Source of the DNA: Deltaproteobacteria bacterium
GTDB lineage: Bacteria; Myxococcota; UBA727; VGSZ01
Length of the DNA stretch: 64,000 nt
NCBI GenBank assembly: GCA_016177705.1
Contig: JACOUT010000004.1
Span: 1 to 64,000, forward strand
Direction of reading: 5' to 3'
Position numbers and translations under genes: made by a program. Positions 9,299-18,717 of this stretch are shown here, piece by piece. Each line of letters opens with the position of its first letter. The first letter of the stretch is position 1. The notes beneath the pieces were generated by a model that saw only the letters and a list, made by a program, of their open reading frames with translations, ran no database searches and was not told the origin of the DNA.

Positions 9299-10806
9299 GC
9301 GGGCCCTCCGCCATGGCCGCGCCGAGCGCGCTGCCGCGCGTGCTGCTCGTCGTCGGTGCGGTGCTGTTCGGCACCGCCGCCACGCTCGGGCTCTTGCTGT
9401 TCGGCACGGCGTCCTGGTTGTCGCGGCTGCCGCTGGTGGTCGGCCTGCTGCTGGTGGCGCTTGGTACCGCGCTGCGCTGGCGCACCGGCGGCGCGGCCAG
9501 GCCGCGGCTGCGCCCCGCGCTCGACGTGGCGGTGCTGCTCGGCCTGGCGGCCCTGGCGCAGCTCGGCGCCGCGCGCCTCGACGTCACCTGGGACGTGACC
9601 TCGTCCAAGCGCAACACGCTCGCCGAAGCGAGCGTCGCGGCGGCGCGCGTGCTCGACCGCGACGTGCTCGTCACCGCGTATCTCGAGGGCCAGGACCGCG
9701 CCGCGGTCGAGCTCGAAGCGTTGGTGGCGTCGTTTGCGCGCCACACCGACAAGCTGCGCCTGGTGCGCGTCGCGCCATCGCAAGATCCGAGCACGGCGCG
9801 CGCGGCCGGCGCCCCCGTCGTCGTCAGCGCGGGCGAGCGCGCACGCAAGGTGCGTTTCCAGGCGGGCGCGCCCGATCAAGAGGCGCAGTTGCTCGCGGCC
9901 GTGCGCGCGGTGACGACGGAGGCAGCGCCTCGCGTCTACCTGACGAGCGGCCACGGCGAGCTCGAGCTCGGCGACGAGGGCATGCACGGGCTGTCGCGCC
10001 TGAAGGCCGCGCTCGTCGACGAAGGGCTCGAGCCGGTGCCATTGCCGCTCGCGGTCGCGGGCCGCGTGCCCGACGACGCCGGCGCCGTGGTGGTGGCGGG
10101 GGCGCGCACGGCGTTCTCACCGGCGGAGCTCGAGCTGCTGCGCCGCTACCTCGAGGGCGGCGGGCGCATGCTGGCGCTGGTCGAGCCGAAGCAGGACGGC
10201 GGCCTGGCGGGCCTGCTCGGCGGCTACGGCGTGCAGCTCGGTGACGACGTGGTGCAGGACGGCTCGGCCTTCGCCGCCATGCTCGGCGGCAAAGAGACGG
10301 CGACCGGCGTGGCCTACGCGGCGCATCCGGTGACGCGGCGCCTTGGCTCGGCCATGACGCACTTCCCGCGCGCGCGCTCGGTGGCGGAGAACCCCGGCAC
10401 GCCCGCGTCGACGACCGCGCTGGTGCAGACCGGCGCGGAGGCGTGGGGCGAGACCGGGCCCGAGTCGGCCGACGCCGTCAAGGACGACACCGACGTGGCG
10501 GGGCCGGTGACGCTCGCGCTCGCGGCCGAGCAGGAGCGCGCGCGCCTGGTTGTGGTCGGCGATGTCACCTGCGCGTCGAACCTCGGCCTCGGCCTCGGCG
10601 CCAACCGTGACTTGCTGCAGAACGCGGCGCTGTGGCTGGTCGAGCGCGAGCAGCAGATCGCAGCGCGCCCGCGCGGCCGCGGCGGCAACCTGCTGTTGTT
10701 GACGCCGAGCGCGCGTGAGCGCGTGGCGTTCCTGCTGCTGTACGGACTGCCGGCGTTGCTGGTCGCCGCCGGCCTCGCGGTGCAGGCGGTGCGGCGCGGG
10801 CGGTAG
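9295..10806 (+). CDS. GldG-family ABC transporter auxiliary protein
   Basis: 503 residues. Two N-terminal membrane helices (about residues 15-35 and 40-60) and a third near 75-95 are followed by a large extracytoplasmic alpha/beta region and a final C-terminal helix (AFLLLYGLPALLVAAGLAV). The extracytoplasmic part has GldG/DUF4350-type signatures: DVTSSKRNTL, YLTSGHGE, and LRRYLEGGGRMLALVEP. Such proteins are encoded next to GldA/GldF-type transporters. The gene ends 22 bases before a convergent gene, so it closes the gyrA-led run. Confidence 0.88.
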   Translation: MSGPSAMAAPSALPRVLLVVGAVLFGTAATLGLLLFGTASWLSRLPLVVGLLLVALGTALRWRTGGAARPRLRPALDVAVLLGLAALAQLGAARLDVTWDVTSSKRNTLAEASVAAARVLDRDVLVTAYLEGQDRAAVELEALVASFARHTDKLRLVRVAPSQDPSTARAAGAPVVVSAGERARKVRFQAGAPDQEAQLLAAVRAVTTEAAPRVYLTSGHGELELGDEGMHGLSRLKAALVDEGLEPVPLPLAVAGRVPDDAGAVVVAGARTAFSPAELELLRRYLEGGGRMLALVEPKQDGGLAGLLGGYGVQLGDDVVQDGSAFAAMLGGKETATGVAYAAHPVTRRLGSAMTHFPRARSVAENPGTPASTTALVQTGAEAWGETGPESADAVKDDTDVAGPVTLALAAEQERARLVVVGDVTCASNLGLGLGANRDLLQNAALWLVEREQQIAARPRGRGGNLLLLTPSARERVAFLLLYGLPALLVAAGLAVQAVRRGR

Positions 10807-10828
10807 CGCCGTCGTCGCGTCGCGGCCG

Positions 10829-11599
10829 TTACTCGACGTCGCCGCCGGGGGTGACGCCGGTGATGACCCCGAGGTTGTGCAGGTCGCAGAAGCCGCCGAG
10901 CGAAGCACCCGCCGCCGTCCCCACGAGCGCGCCAACGCCACCGCCTCCGAGCGCTCCGAGCAGCATGCCGCCCTCGATGTTGCCGACGAGCGAACCAAGG
11001 AGGAGCGCGCCCAGGACGACGCCAAGCACGAGGCCGCCGACCAGTCCGCCGCCCGCTCCCAGGCCCGCGCCCACCGTGGCCAGCAGGGCGCCGAGCCAGT
11101 CCGCGCCGCCGATCCACGCGCCGCCGGCGGCACCTCCCGCGGCGGCCGCCGCGACGATGGCGAGCAGCACGGGCGCGCCGCCACCAGCGTTGCCGACGAC
11201 CATGGCCGCGTCCGGGAACTGCAGCAAGATGGCCATGGCGGCCACGTCGACGCCGATGCCGACCGCCAGGCCGACGGGCGCGCCGATCGCGGCACCCACC
11301 ATGCCGCCGAACCAGAGCGTCGGTGGTTGCGTCTGGGGTGCCGCTGGCGGCTGCGGTGAGGGCGCCGATGGCGGCGCGGTCTGTTCGCTCGCCGACGGTG
11401 GCGCAGCAGGGGCGGGGGCTGGCTCCGGTGGCGCCGGTGCCGGCTCGTCTGCCGGCGGCGCCGGCTCGGAGGGCGCCGCGGCTGGGGCTTCAGCGACCGG
11501 CGCGGGCGGGGTCGCCTCGGCTGGTGGCTCGTCGGCAGCGCTCGCGCTCGCGAGCAGCACCGCCACGACGATGGGTGCGACCGTCGATCGGATGTCCAT
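10829..11599 (-). CDS. Exported Pro/Ala-rich glycine-zipper membrane protein
   Basis: 256 residues: signal peptide (VVAVLLASASA), a Pro/Ala-rich segment of about 80 residues, then long Gly/Ala hydrophobic segments with glycine-zipper spacing (GGMVGAAIGAPVGLAVG, GAGLGAGGGLVGGLVLG). A near-identical layout, including the terminal Val-Glu, is found in the gene at 14717-15433, so the two are paralogues. Such proteins often insert into or span envelope membranes; the function is unknown. Directly upstream of the chosen ATG is a run of eleven G residues. An in-frame GTG at 11635 would place that run inside the coding region. Confidence 0.7.
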   Translation of the reverse strand: MDIRSTVAPIVVAVLLASASAADEPPAEATPPAPVAEAPAAAPSEPAPPADEPAPAPPEPAPAPAAPPSASEQTAPPSAPSPQPPAAPQTQPPTLWFGGMVGAAIGAPVGLAVGIGVDVAAMAILLQFPDAAMVVGNAGGGAPVLLAIVAAAAAGGAAGGAWIGGADWLGALLATVGAGLGAGGGLVGGLVLGVVLGALLLGSLVGNIEGGMLLGALGGGGVGALVGTAAGASLGGFCDLHNLGVITGVTPGGDVE

Positions 11600-11600
11600 G

Positions 11601-11611
11601 CCCCCCCCCCC
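11601..11611. repeat. C11 homopolymer (G11 on the coding strand) abutting a start codon
   Basis: Eleven consecutive C residues, read as G11 on the minus strand and separated from the glycine-zipper protein's ATG by one base. G tracts of this length are prone to slippage. Here a change in length would alter the distance between ribosome-binding site and start, or shift the frame if the upstream GTG is used. Confidence 0.9.
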
Positions 11612-11716
11612 GCGCAAGCCAGGCCACCGTACCACCAGCGCGGCACGGGCACGTGCGTCGGTGGTCGCCGGCTGCGCGCGCAGCGTGCGTGGCCCGTGCG
11701 CCGCGCTGTGGCGCCG

Positions 11717-12403
11717 CTACGGCAGCAGCGTGGTCGCGATCGCGTCGGACCTTCGCCCCACCTCGACCACATCGGCGCGGTGCACGTCCTCGCCGCCGGC
11801 GACGTCCCCAAACCGCCCCGAGGCGTGCGTCCAGAGGAACTCCGGGCACTCGACATCTTCGAATTCGACGGCGCGCCCATGCCAGGTGTTCTTGCCCGTC
11901 GTGCAACTGCATGCGTACTTCACGCTGCCGATGTCGCGCTCGCACGGCGCTTGCTTGACGTCGGTGGCGCGCCCCTCGGGCATGATCAGGGTCCACTGGT
12001 ACAGACGGAAGGCGTCGCGGTTGTCGGGGTTGTCGAGCTTGACCGGCGTGCCGTCCTTCACCTCGTAGAGCGCATCGATGACGTTGTTGCGCTGGTTCTC
12101 GGGCGTGTCGGTCAGCACCTGGATCCAGCGCAGCTCCTCGGCGCCGCGCGTGGCGGTCACGTCGATGCGCAGCCGGTTCCCCTCCTGTGCGCGCACCTCC
12201 TCTCGCAGCACGACGGGCGTGGGCGAGAACCCGCCGGAGTAGCGATAGACGACGAAGTCGCCGACGCGGTAGCGCGTGGTTGGCGCAGCAGGCGACGGCG
12301 CGTCCGCCGCGACAGGGTTGGCGGGCTGGTCGACCGCCGCCGGCGCGGCGCACGCGGTGATCACGAACGGGCAGAACGGCATCAACGAGGCGACCAGCTT
12401 CAT
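11717..12403 (-). CDS. Lipoprotein of unknown function
   Basis: 228 residues. The signal peptide ends in a lipobox (PFVITAC, Cys18). The mature part is soluble and beta-rich, with three Cys residues clustered near the end (CERD, YACSC) that could form disulfides. I recognise no domain. The ATG overlaps the stop of the upstream alkylation-repair gene by four bases, so its translation is coupled to that gene, although an envelope lipoprotein and a DNA repair enzyme have no obvious common job. The region 11600-11716 downstream holds no gene apart from the C11 tract. Confidence 0.72.
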   Translation of the reverse strand: MKLVASLMPFCPFVITACAAPAAVDQPANPVAADAPSPAAPTTRYRVGDFVVYRYSGGFSPTPVVLREEVRAQEGNRLRIDVTATRGAEELRWIQVLTDTPENQRNNVIDALYEVKDGTPVKLDNPDNRDAFRLYQWTLIMPEGRATDVKQAPCERDIGSVKYACSCTTGKNTWHGRAVEFEDVECPEFLWTHASGRFGDVAGGEDVHRADVVEVGRRSDAIATTLLP

Positions 12404-13239
12404 GGTGCGCGCTTGTTCGCACTGCGCTTTCGCACTCGCAAGCTCCTGCGCTCGAGCCGCGCCCGGGTCGCCGGCGAGGTGAGCTCGCGCAACGCGTCGC
12501 TGGCGACAAAGCGGGCCGCGCGAACGTCGGCCGGTCCGCCGCGCTCGCCGCCCGCGCGTCGGTTGGCCGACGCCAGGATGCGGCGCGCGCACGCCACCGC
12601 GGCGATGTTCAAGGCCGCGTTGCGTTTGCCGATGTTGCGCAGCGCCCAGTTGACCGCCTTCTTGACGAAGTTGCGCTCGTCGAGGGCGCCGCGCTCGATC
12701 AAGGGCAAGAGCCGCAGGAACGCTCGGTCGTCGGCCTGCTGGTCGTGCGACGCCAGGCCCGCCATCAGCGCGAAACCGCCGCGCTTGGTCCACTCGTGCG
12801 CGCGCGTCGCCCACGTCGTCGCCTTGGACCAGGCGTGCCGCGTCTGATCGAACAGGCTGGTGCACGCCTGATCGCAGAGATCCCAGGAGTCGAAGTCGCG
12901 CGCCCACGACTCCATCTGGCGCGCACTCACGGCAGCGGGGTCGTCGACGAAGCAGGCGAGCAGCCGCGCCTCGTGGAAGCCGCTCGACCAAAGCGCGAGT
13001 GCCAGCTCGTGGTCGGTGCCGAGGCGCCGCGCCATCGGGCGCAGCACCGCTATCGACGCGCCGAAGGCACGCTCGACGTTGATGCCGTAGCGCGCCATGC
13101 CGCGGCGGTTCGGCTCGCTGCCGAGGCTGCGCAGCTCGCCGAGCAGCTCGGCGACGCGCGCGTCCACGCCGCCGACCCGCCCACGTCGCTCGGTCCCCCT
13201 TCCCCTCGCGTCGCCGCTGCCGGCATTCGTCGTCGTCAT
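12400..13239 (-). CDS. DNA alkylation repair protein (AlkD-like HEAT-repeat glycosylase)
   Basis: 279 residues. AlkD-type enzymes excise positively charged alkylated purines using a HEAT-like helical scaffold. Family signatures are visible: FHEARLLACFVDDP, the active-site region WARDFDSWDLCDQ (Trp and Asp residues that grip the lesion), HEWTKRGGFALM, and FVKKAVNWALRNIGKRN. The N-terminal 30 residues are a low-complexity Gly/Arg stretch absent from shorter homologues. The ATG at 13239 has AGGG five bases upstream; an in-frame GTG at 13275 is a weaker alternative. The gene is divergent from the lipoprotein gene at 13312. Confidence 0.86.
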   Translation of the reverse strand: MTTTNAGSGDARGRGTERRGRVGGVDARVAELLGELRSLGSEPNRRGMARYGINVERAFGASIAVLRPMARRLGTDHELALALWSSGFHEARLLACFVDDPAAVSARQMESWARDFDSWDLCDQACTSLFDQTRHAWSKATTWATRAHEWTKRGGFALMAGLASHDQQADDRAFLRLLPLIERGALDERNFVKKAVNWALRNIGKRNAALNIAAVACARRILASANRRAGGERGGPADVRAARFVASDALRELTSPATRARLERRSLRVRKRSANKRAP

Positions 13240-13311
13240 GTGGGCCCTCGGATCGCGCGTGCGATAGTAGGCCACATATCGCGCGGCCGAGCACGGCGTT
13301 ACCCTTGCGTG

Positions 13312-14703
<1,392 letters not shown>

Positions 14704-14716
14704 GGACCAGCCGACC

Positions 14717-15433
14717 CTACTCGACGGTGGCGCCGCTCATAGCCTCACCGGCAAAAGCGCCGAGCGCCGCACCGCCGCTTGCGCCAATGAGCGCGCCCAG
14801 GGGGGCACCAAGCACCAGGCCGATGGATGGCGGTCCATAGGGGCCTCCAGTGGCGCCTACTGACATTGCCCCCCAACCGACGGCGACCCCGGCGACAGCA
14901 CCGGCGACGGTGCCCACAGGGAACAAGACGCCGGCACCGACGCTGGCGAGCACGATGCCGAGCACGCTGGCGCCGCCAGCCCAGGCCCCCACGCCGGCGA
15001 GCCCGGCCGAGCACACCAGCCAAGAGATGGGCATCGCGAGCGACAAGAGGCCGCCGATCGCCGGGTTGACCTGCGTCGAGCCGAGCACTGCAACAACGCC
15101 CACGGTGGCTGCGACGGCGACCACCAGGCCGGCCACGCCGCCGAGGCCTGCGCCGATCATGGCGCCCGCGCTGGACGAAGGCGCAGGCGCCGCCGGCTTC
15201 GCGGTAGCAGCCGGCGACGGCGGAGCCGGCGCTTCCGGAGCAGCGACCGGCTCGGCGCTGGCCTCGGGTGGCGCCGCAGGTGCATCCTCGGCGGCGTCGG
15301 TCTCGGCCGGCGCCTCCGGCGGCTGCACCGCCTCGACGGGCGGCAATGGCTCGTCTTGCCCGCCCGCGCGCGCGGCGATCGCGCTCGTCGTGACGACGAC
15401 GAGCAGCACGGCCCGTACCACGATCGAAGGCAT
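14717..15433 (-). CDS. Exported Pro/Ala-rich glycine-zipper membrane protein (paralogue)
   Basis: 238 residues: signal peptide (AVLLVVVTTSAIAARA), an acidic Pro/Ala/Glu segment of about 70 residues, and a C-terminal half of Gly/Ala-rich hydrophobic helices (GAMIGAGLGGVAGLVVAV, GAPLGALIGASGGAALGAF). It shares architecture and C-terminal Val-Glu ending with the protein at 10829-11599. A purine-rich GGGGAAG precedes the ATG. It lies 23 bases downstream of the HD-GYP gene on the same strand and may be the last gene of that operon. It is convergent with the LamG lipoprotein gene, with 13 bases between the stops. Function unknown. Confidence 0.7.
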   Translation of the reverse strand: MPSIVVRAVLLVVVTTSAIAARAGGQDEPLPPVEAVQPPEAPAETDAAEDAPAAPPEASAEPVAAPEAPAPPSPAATAKPAAPAPSSSAGAMIGAGLGGVAGLVVAVAATVGVVAVLGSTQVNPAIGGLLSLAMPISWLVCSAGLAGVGAWAGGASVLGIVLASVGAGVLFPVGTVAGAVAGVAVGWGAMSVGATGGPYGPPSIGLVLGAPLGALIGASGGAALGAFAGEAMSGATVE

Positions 15434-15456
15434 GTCTTCCCCCTGACGACCCGAAC

Positions 15457-16971
15457 TCAGAACCGATACGGCGCCGGCCCCTCCGCCTTGTCGCCGTCCA
15501 CCTGCAACAGCTCCAGCAGCCGGCCATCCGCATGGAGCTGCTTGAGCGCGCCCACCACCTGCGCGTCCAGGTGCTTGCCGACGACGTCGTCGATGATCTG
15601 GAACGCCTCCTCCGGCTGCGAGCCGCGCCGATACGGCCTGGTCGAGGTGAGCGCGTCGAGCACGTCCGACGCCGACACGATGCGCACCTCCATCGAGATG
15701 GCCTCGCCCGCCAGGCTGTCGGGATAGCCCGTGCCGTCGATCTTCTCGTGGTGCCCGCGCACGATGGGCAGGATGCACTGGAACTGCTCGATCTCCCGCA
15801 GCAGGTTGGCGCCGATGGTGGTGTGCGTCTTGATGATGTCGAACTCGACGGGCGTGAGCCGCCCGGGCTTGAGCAGTACGTCGTCGCGCACGCCGAGCTT
15901 GCCGATGTCGTGCAACAGCGCGCCCATGCGCAGGTTCTCCTGGCGCAGCACGTCGAGGCCGAGCGTCTGACCGCAGCGCACGCTGATGCCGGCGACGCGA
16001 TCGGTGTGGCCGGCCGTGTAGGAGTCGCGCGCCTCGAGCGCGCGGATCATCGCGTTCAGGAGCTTGAGGTGCTCCTGCTCGGCGCGCTTGCGTGCCATCG
16101 CCAGCTCGCGGTTGGCGACGATGAGATCGAAGGTGAGGCGCCGCATGTCGCGCAAGGAGCGCGGGCGCGCAGCGGTGCGCTCGAGGCGGCGCGCCAGCGC
16201 CGTCTCGTCGGGGTAGGGCGCCGCGATGTAGTCGACCGCACCGACCTCGAGGGCTTCGACCGCGTGGATGACGTCGGGCGCACCGTCGACGATGACCACC
16301 GCGGTAGCCTCGTCGATGGAGTGCGCCAGGTTCGCGAGCGCGCGCACGTCGATGGTGTCGTCGCGCAGCAGCACCACCAGGTCGGCGGCCTGCGCCATCA
16401 GCGCGGCCGGCATGTCGGCGCCGGTCGCCACGCGGTTGACCACGAAATTGCGTGTGCGCGCGGCGGCTTCGATCCGATCGCCGCGGTCGGTGGCGCCGCC
16501 GAGGAGCAACAGGCGCGTGACGAAACCTCGCGCCAGCGAGGTCTCCTTGAGCAGGCGCAGCGCGCGCAGCTCGGTGCGCAGCGCCTCTTCGGAGTGCGCC
16601 CGCTCGACCAGGTCGAGCACGGCGCGCCGCACCTCCAGCACCTTGAGCGGCTTGGTGTAGAAGCGGTGGATCTCGCCGCGGTTGATGGCGCCCATGGCGC
16701 GTTCGGTGTCGTTCGACGCCGTCATCAACAGGCGCGGCACGTCCGGGAACAAGGTCTTGGCGTGCTCGAGCACCTGCGTGCCGGTGGCGCCAGGCATCAT
16801 CTCGTCGACCAGCACCGCAGCGGGGCGGCCGCGATCGAGCAAGGCGATCGCCTCCTGGCCGTCCTTCGCGGTGCTGACGCGGAAGTCCTTGGCGAAGGCG
16901 CGCGCCAGCATGTCGCGGATGCCCGCGTCGTCGTCGGCGATGATCAGCTCGTGCAGCGGCGTGCTCGTCAT
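15457..16971 (-). CDS. Response regulator with HD-GYP cyclic-di-GMP phosphodiesterase domain
   Basis: 504 residues. The receiver domain (about 1-120) has the acidic pocket D13-D15, phosphoacceptor Asp56 (VLVDEMMPG) and Lys107. Residues about 150-270 look like a second, degenerate receiver-like fold (AAPYPDETALARRL) without an obvious acceptor. A helical linker leads to the HD-GYP domain: HTDRVAGIS, catalytic HDIGK (His354-Asp355), RGHHEKIDGTGYP (His407-His408, GYP 415-417). The complete motif set predicts hydrolysis of c-di-GMP, lowering the signal that controls motility and matrix. It lies 6 bases after the flavin reductase gene, likely the same operon; no kinase partner is adjacent. Confidence 0.92.
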   Translation of the reverse strand: MTSTPLHELIIADDDAGIRDMLARAFAKDFRVSTAKDGQEAIALLDRGRPAAVLVDEMMPGATGTQVLEHAKTLFPDVPRLLMTASNDTERAMGAINRGEIHRFYTKPLKVLEVRRAVLDLVERAHSEEALRTELRALRLLKETSLARGFVTRLLLLGGATDRGDRIEAAARTRNFVVNRVATGADMPAALMAQAADLVVLLRDDTIDVRALANLAHSIDEATAVVIVDGAPDVIHAVEALEVGAVDYIAAPYPDETALARRLERTAARPRSLRDMRRLTFDLIVANRELAMARKRAEQEHLKLLNAMIRALEARDSYTAGHTDRVAGISVRCGQTLGLDVLRQENLRMGALLHDIGKLGVRDDVLLKPGRLTPVEFDIIKTHTTIGANLLREIEQFQCILPIVRGHHEKIDGTGYPDSLAGEAISMEVRIVSASDVLDALTSTRPYRRGSQPEEAFQIIDDVVGKHLDAQVVGALKQLHADGRLLELLQVDGDKAEGPAPYRF

Positions 16972-16977
16972 CGCTCC

Positions 16978-17685
16978 CTACCAGTTCCGGTGCACTTGAT
17001 CGGGTCCGACGCCGCGCTCGAGTAGCGCAGCCGCCACTGCTTTCTCCATCTCGGGCAGCCCGCACAGAAAGACACAGACGCGTGACGGCTTGGCGAACGA
17101 GCGCGGCAGGTGGTGCTGCACGTAGCCGGTGGCGCCGTCCCAGCCCGCCCCCGCCTGGTCGGGGCGAGGGCGGCTCACCACCGGCACCACCTTGATGCTG
17201 TGGCCCGCCCAATCGCCGAAGCGCTCGACGAAGGCCAGCTCGTCGTGGTGTCGCACGCCGTACAACAGTGTGACGTCGTCGAAGGAGGTGCGTCGCGGCA
17301 GCAGGTGCTCGACCACGGAGCGCAATGCGGCGATGCCGGAGCCGACACCGATCAAGAATAGCGATCGGCCCTCCGCCTGCACGAGCGGGAAGCCGGCCCC
17401 TTGCGGGCGTCCGACCAGCACGCGGTCCTCGGGCCCGAGCGCGGTCAGCGCGGCGACCCGCTCGGGCGGCACTTTGAGCAGGAACTCGAAGTTGGAGCTG
17501 CCCGGCGGCGACGCGATGACGAACTGCCGCGCCACGCCGTCCTCGAGCGTCAGGCGCGAATATTGCCCGGGCACCGTGTGCGCCGCCGCCAGCCCGCTGC
17601 CACGCACCGAGACGGCAAGCAGCACCTGACGCGACGCGAGCTCGCGCGCCGAGACGACTGGGAGGCCGAGCGGCGCGTCGCTCAT
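16978..17685 (-). CDS. FAD/NAD(P)-binding oxidoreductase (ferredoxin-NADP reductase type)
   Basis: 235 residues. The N-terminal beta-barrel has the flavin-binding motif RQFVIASPP (the R-x-[YF]-S region), and the C-terminal Rossmann part has LFLIGVGSGIAALRSVVEHLL for NAD(P)H and a final VFLCGLPEMEKAV segment, as in ferredoxin reductase-like and oxygenase reductase subunits. No iron-sulphur ligand cluster is visible, so it probably passes electrons to a separate partner. The ATG at 17685 is chosen because the family begins shortly before the barrel; upstream in-frame starts would overlap the promoter of the divergent panC. It likely leads an operon with the HD-GYP gene. Confidence 0.8.
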   Translation of the reverse strand: MSDAPLGLPVVSARELASRQVLLAVSVRGSGLAAAHTVPGQYSRLTLEDGVARQFVIASPPGSSNFEFLLKVPPERVAALTALGPEDRVLVGRPQGAGFPLVQAEGRSLFLIGVGSGIAALRSVVEHLLPRRTSFDDVTLLYGVRHHDELAFVERFGDWAGHSIKVVPVVSRPRPDQAGAGWDGATGYVQHHLPRSFAKPSRVCVFLCGLPEMEKAVAAALLERGVGPDQVHRNW

Positions 17686-17731
17686 TCCCGCTGCTACCAC
17701 GGCAAGGGTGACTCGCACTATGGTGCGCGCC

Positions 17732-18706
17732 ATGCCGGCTCGGAAGAAGACACGGACCACCAGCAAACGCTCGACCAAGGTGCGCCGGCGGCGCTCGTCC
17801 ACCGCCGCGCCGCAGGCCAAGCCGCGCCGCGCGACGCGACGGCTCGACGTAGTGACGTCGGTGTCGGCGGTGCAGGCGCGCATGATGGCCGAGCGCGCGC
17901 GCGGCCGCACCATCGGCTTCGTGCCCACCATGGGCGCGCTGCACGCCGGCCACGCTGCGCTGCTCGACGAGGCGCGTCGGCGCGCCGACCTGGTGGTGTG
18001 CAGCATCTTCGTCAATCCCAAGCAGTTCGCGCCCGGCGAGGACCTGTCGCGCTACCCGCGCCGCCTCGAGGATGATCGCGCGCTGTGCGAGGCCTGCGGT
18101 GTCGACGTGCTGTTCGCGCCCGGCGCCGACGAGGTCTACCCGCCCGGCTTCGACACCCAAGTGAGGGCCGGGCGCCTCGCGTCCATCCTCGAAGGCGCGT
18201 CGCGCCCCGGCCACTTCGACGGCGTCTTGACGGTGGTGGCGCTGCTGTTCGCCGTGGTGCAGCCGCACTTCGCGGTGTTTGGCGAAAAGGACTTCCAGCA
18301 GCTCGCGTTGGTCAAGCGCATGGTGCGCGACCTGCGGCTGACGGTCGAGATCGTGCCCATGCCCGTCATCCGCGACGTCGACGGCCTGGCGTTGTCGTCG
18401 CGCAACGCCTACCTGTCGAAGGACGATCGCGCGCGCGCACCGGCGCTCTCGCGCGCACTGATGGCGGCGCAGGACGAGGCGCAGCGCGGCGTCACCGACA
18501 TCGCGCGCCTGACCGCCGCCGCGCGCGGCATGCTCGCGGCCACCGCTGGCGTCGTCGTCGACTACGTCGAGGTGCGCGACCCACGCACGCTCGAGCCGCT
18601 GGCGACGCTCGATCGCGACGCGCGCGTGCTGATCGCCGCTCGCCTTGGCGGCGTGCGCCTGATCGACAACGGTCCGGTGTTCGCGGGCGTGCGCTACCCG
18701 CGCTGA
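17732..18706 (+). CDS. panC: Pantothenate synthetase with basic N-terminal extension
   Basis: 324 residues. It condenses pantoate with beta-alanine, using ATP, in coenzyme A synthesis. Motifs are intact: PTMGALHAGH (HxGH nucleotide site), FVNPKQFAPGEDLSRYPR, FGEKDFQQL, and LSSRNAYLS. A Lys/Arg/Ser/Thr-rich tail of about 40 residues precedes the normal start and resembles histone H1-like tails. Possible starts are GTG 17708, ATG 17720, ATG 17732, or GTG 17852, which would remove the tail but also most of the first beta-strand. None has a convincing ribosome-binding site, so the tail is likely but unproven. No other pantothenate gene is close by. Confidence 0.92.
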   Translation: MPARKKTRTTSKRSTKVRRRRSSTAAPQAKPRRATRRLDVVTSVSAVQARMMAERARGRTIGFVPTMGALHAGHAALLDEARRRADLVVCSIFVNPKQFAPGEDLSRYPRRLEDDRALCEACGVDVLFAPGADEVYPPGFDTQVRAGRLASILEGASRPGHFDGVLTVVALLFAVVQPHFAVFGEKDFQQLALVKRMVRDLRLTVEIVPMPVIRDVDGLALSSRNAYLSKDDRARAPALSRALMAAQDEAQRGVTDIARLTAAARGMLAATAGVVVDYVEVRDPRTLEPLATLDRDARVLIAARLGGVRLIDNGPVFAGVRYPR

Positions 18707-18717
18707 CCGTCTGCTAT

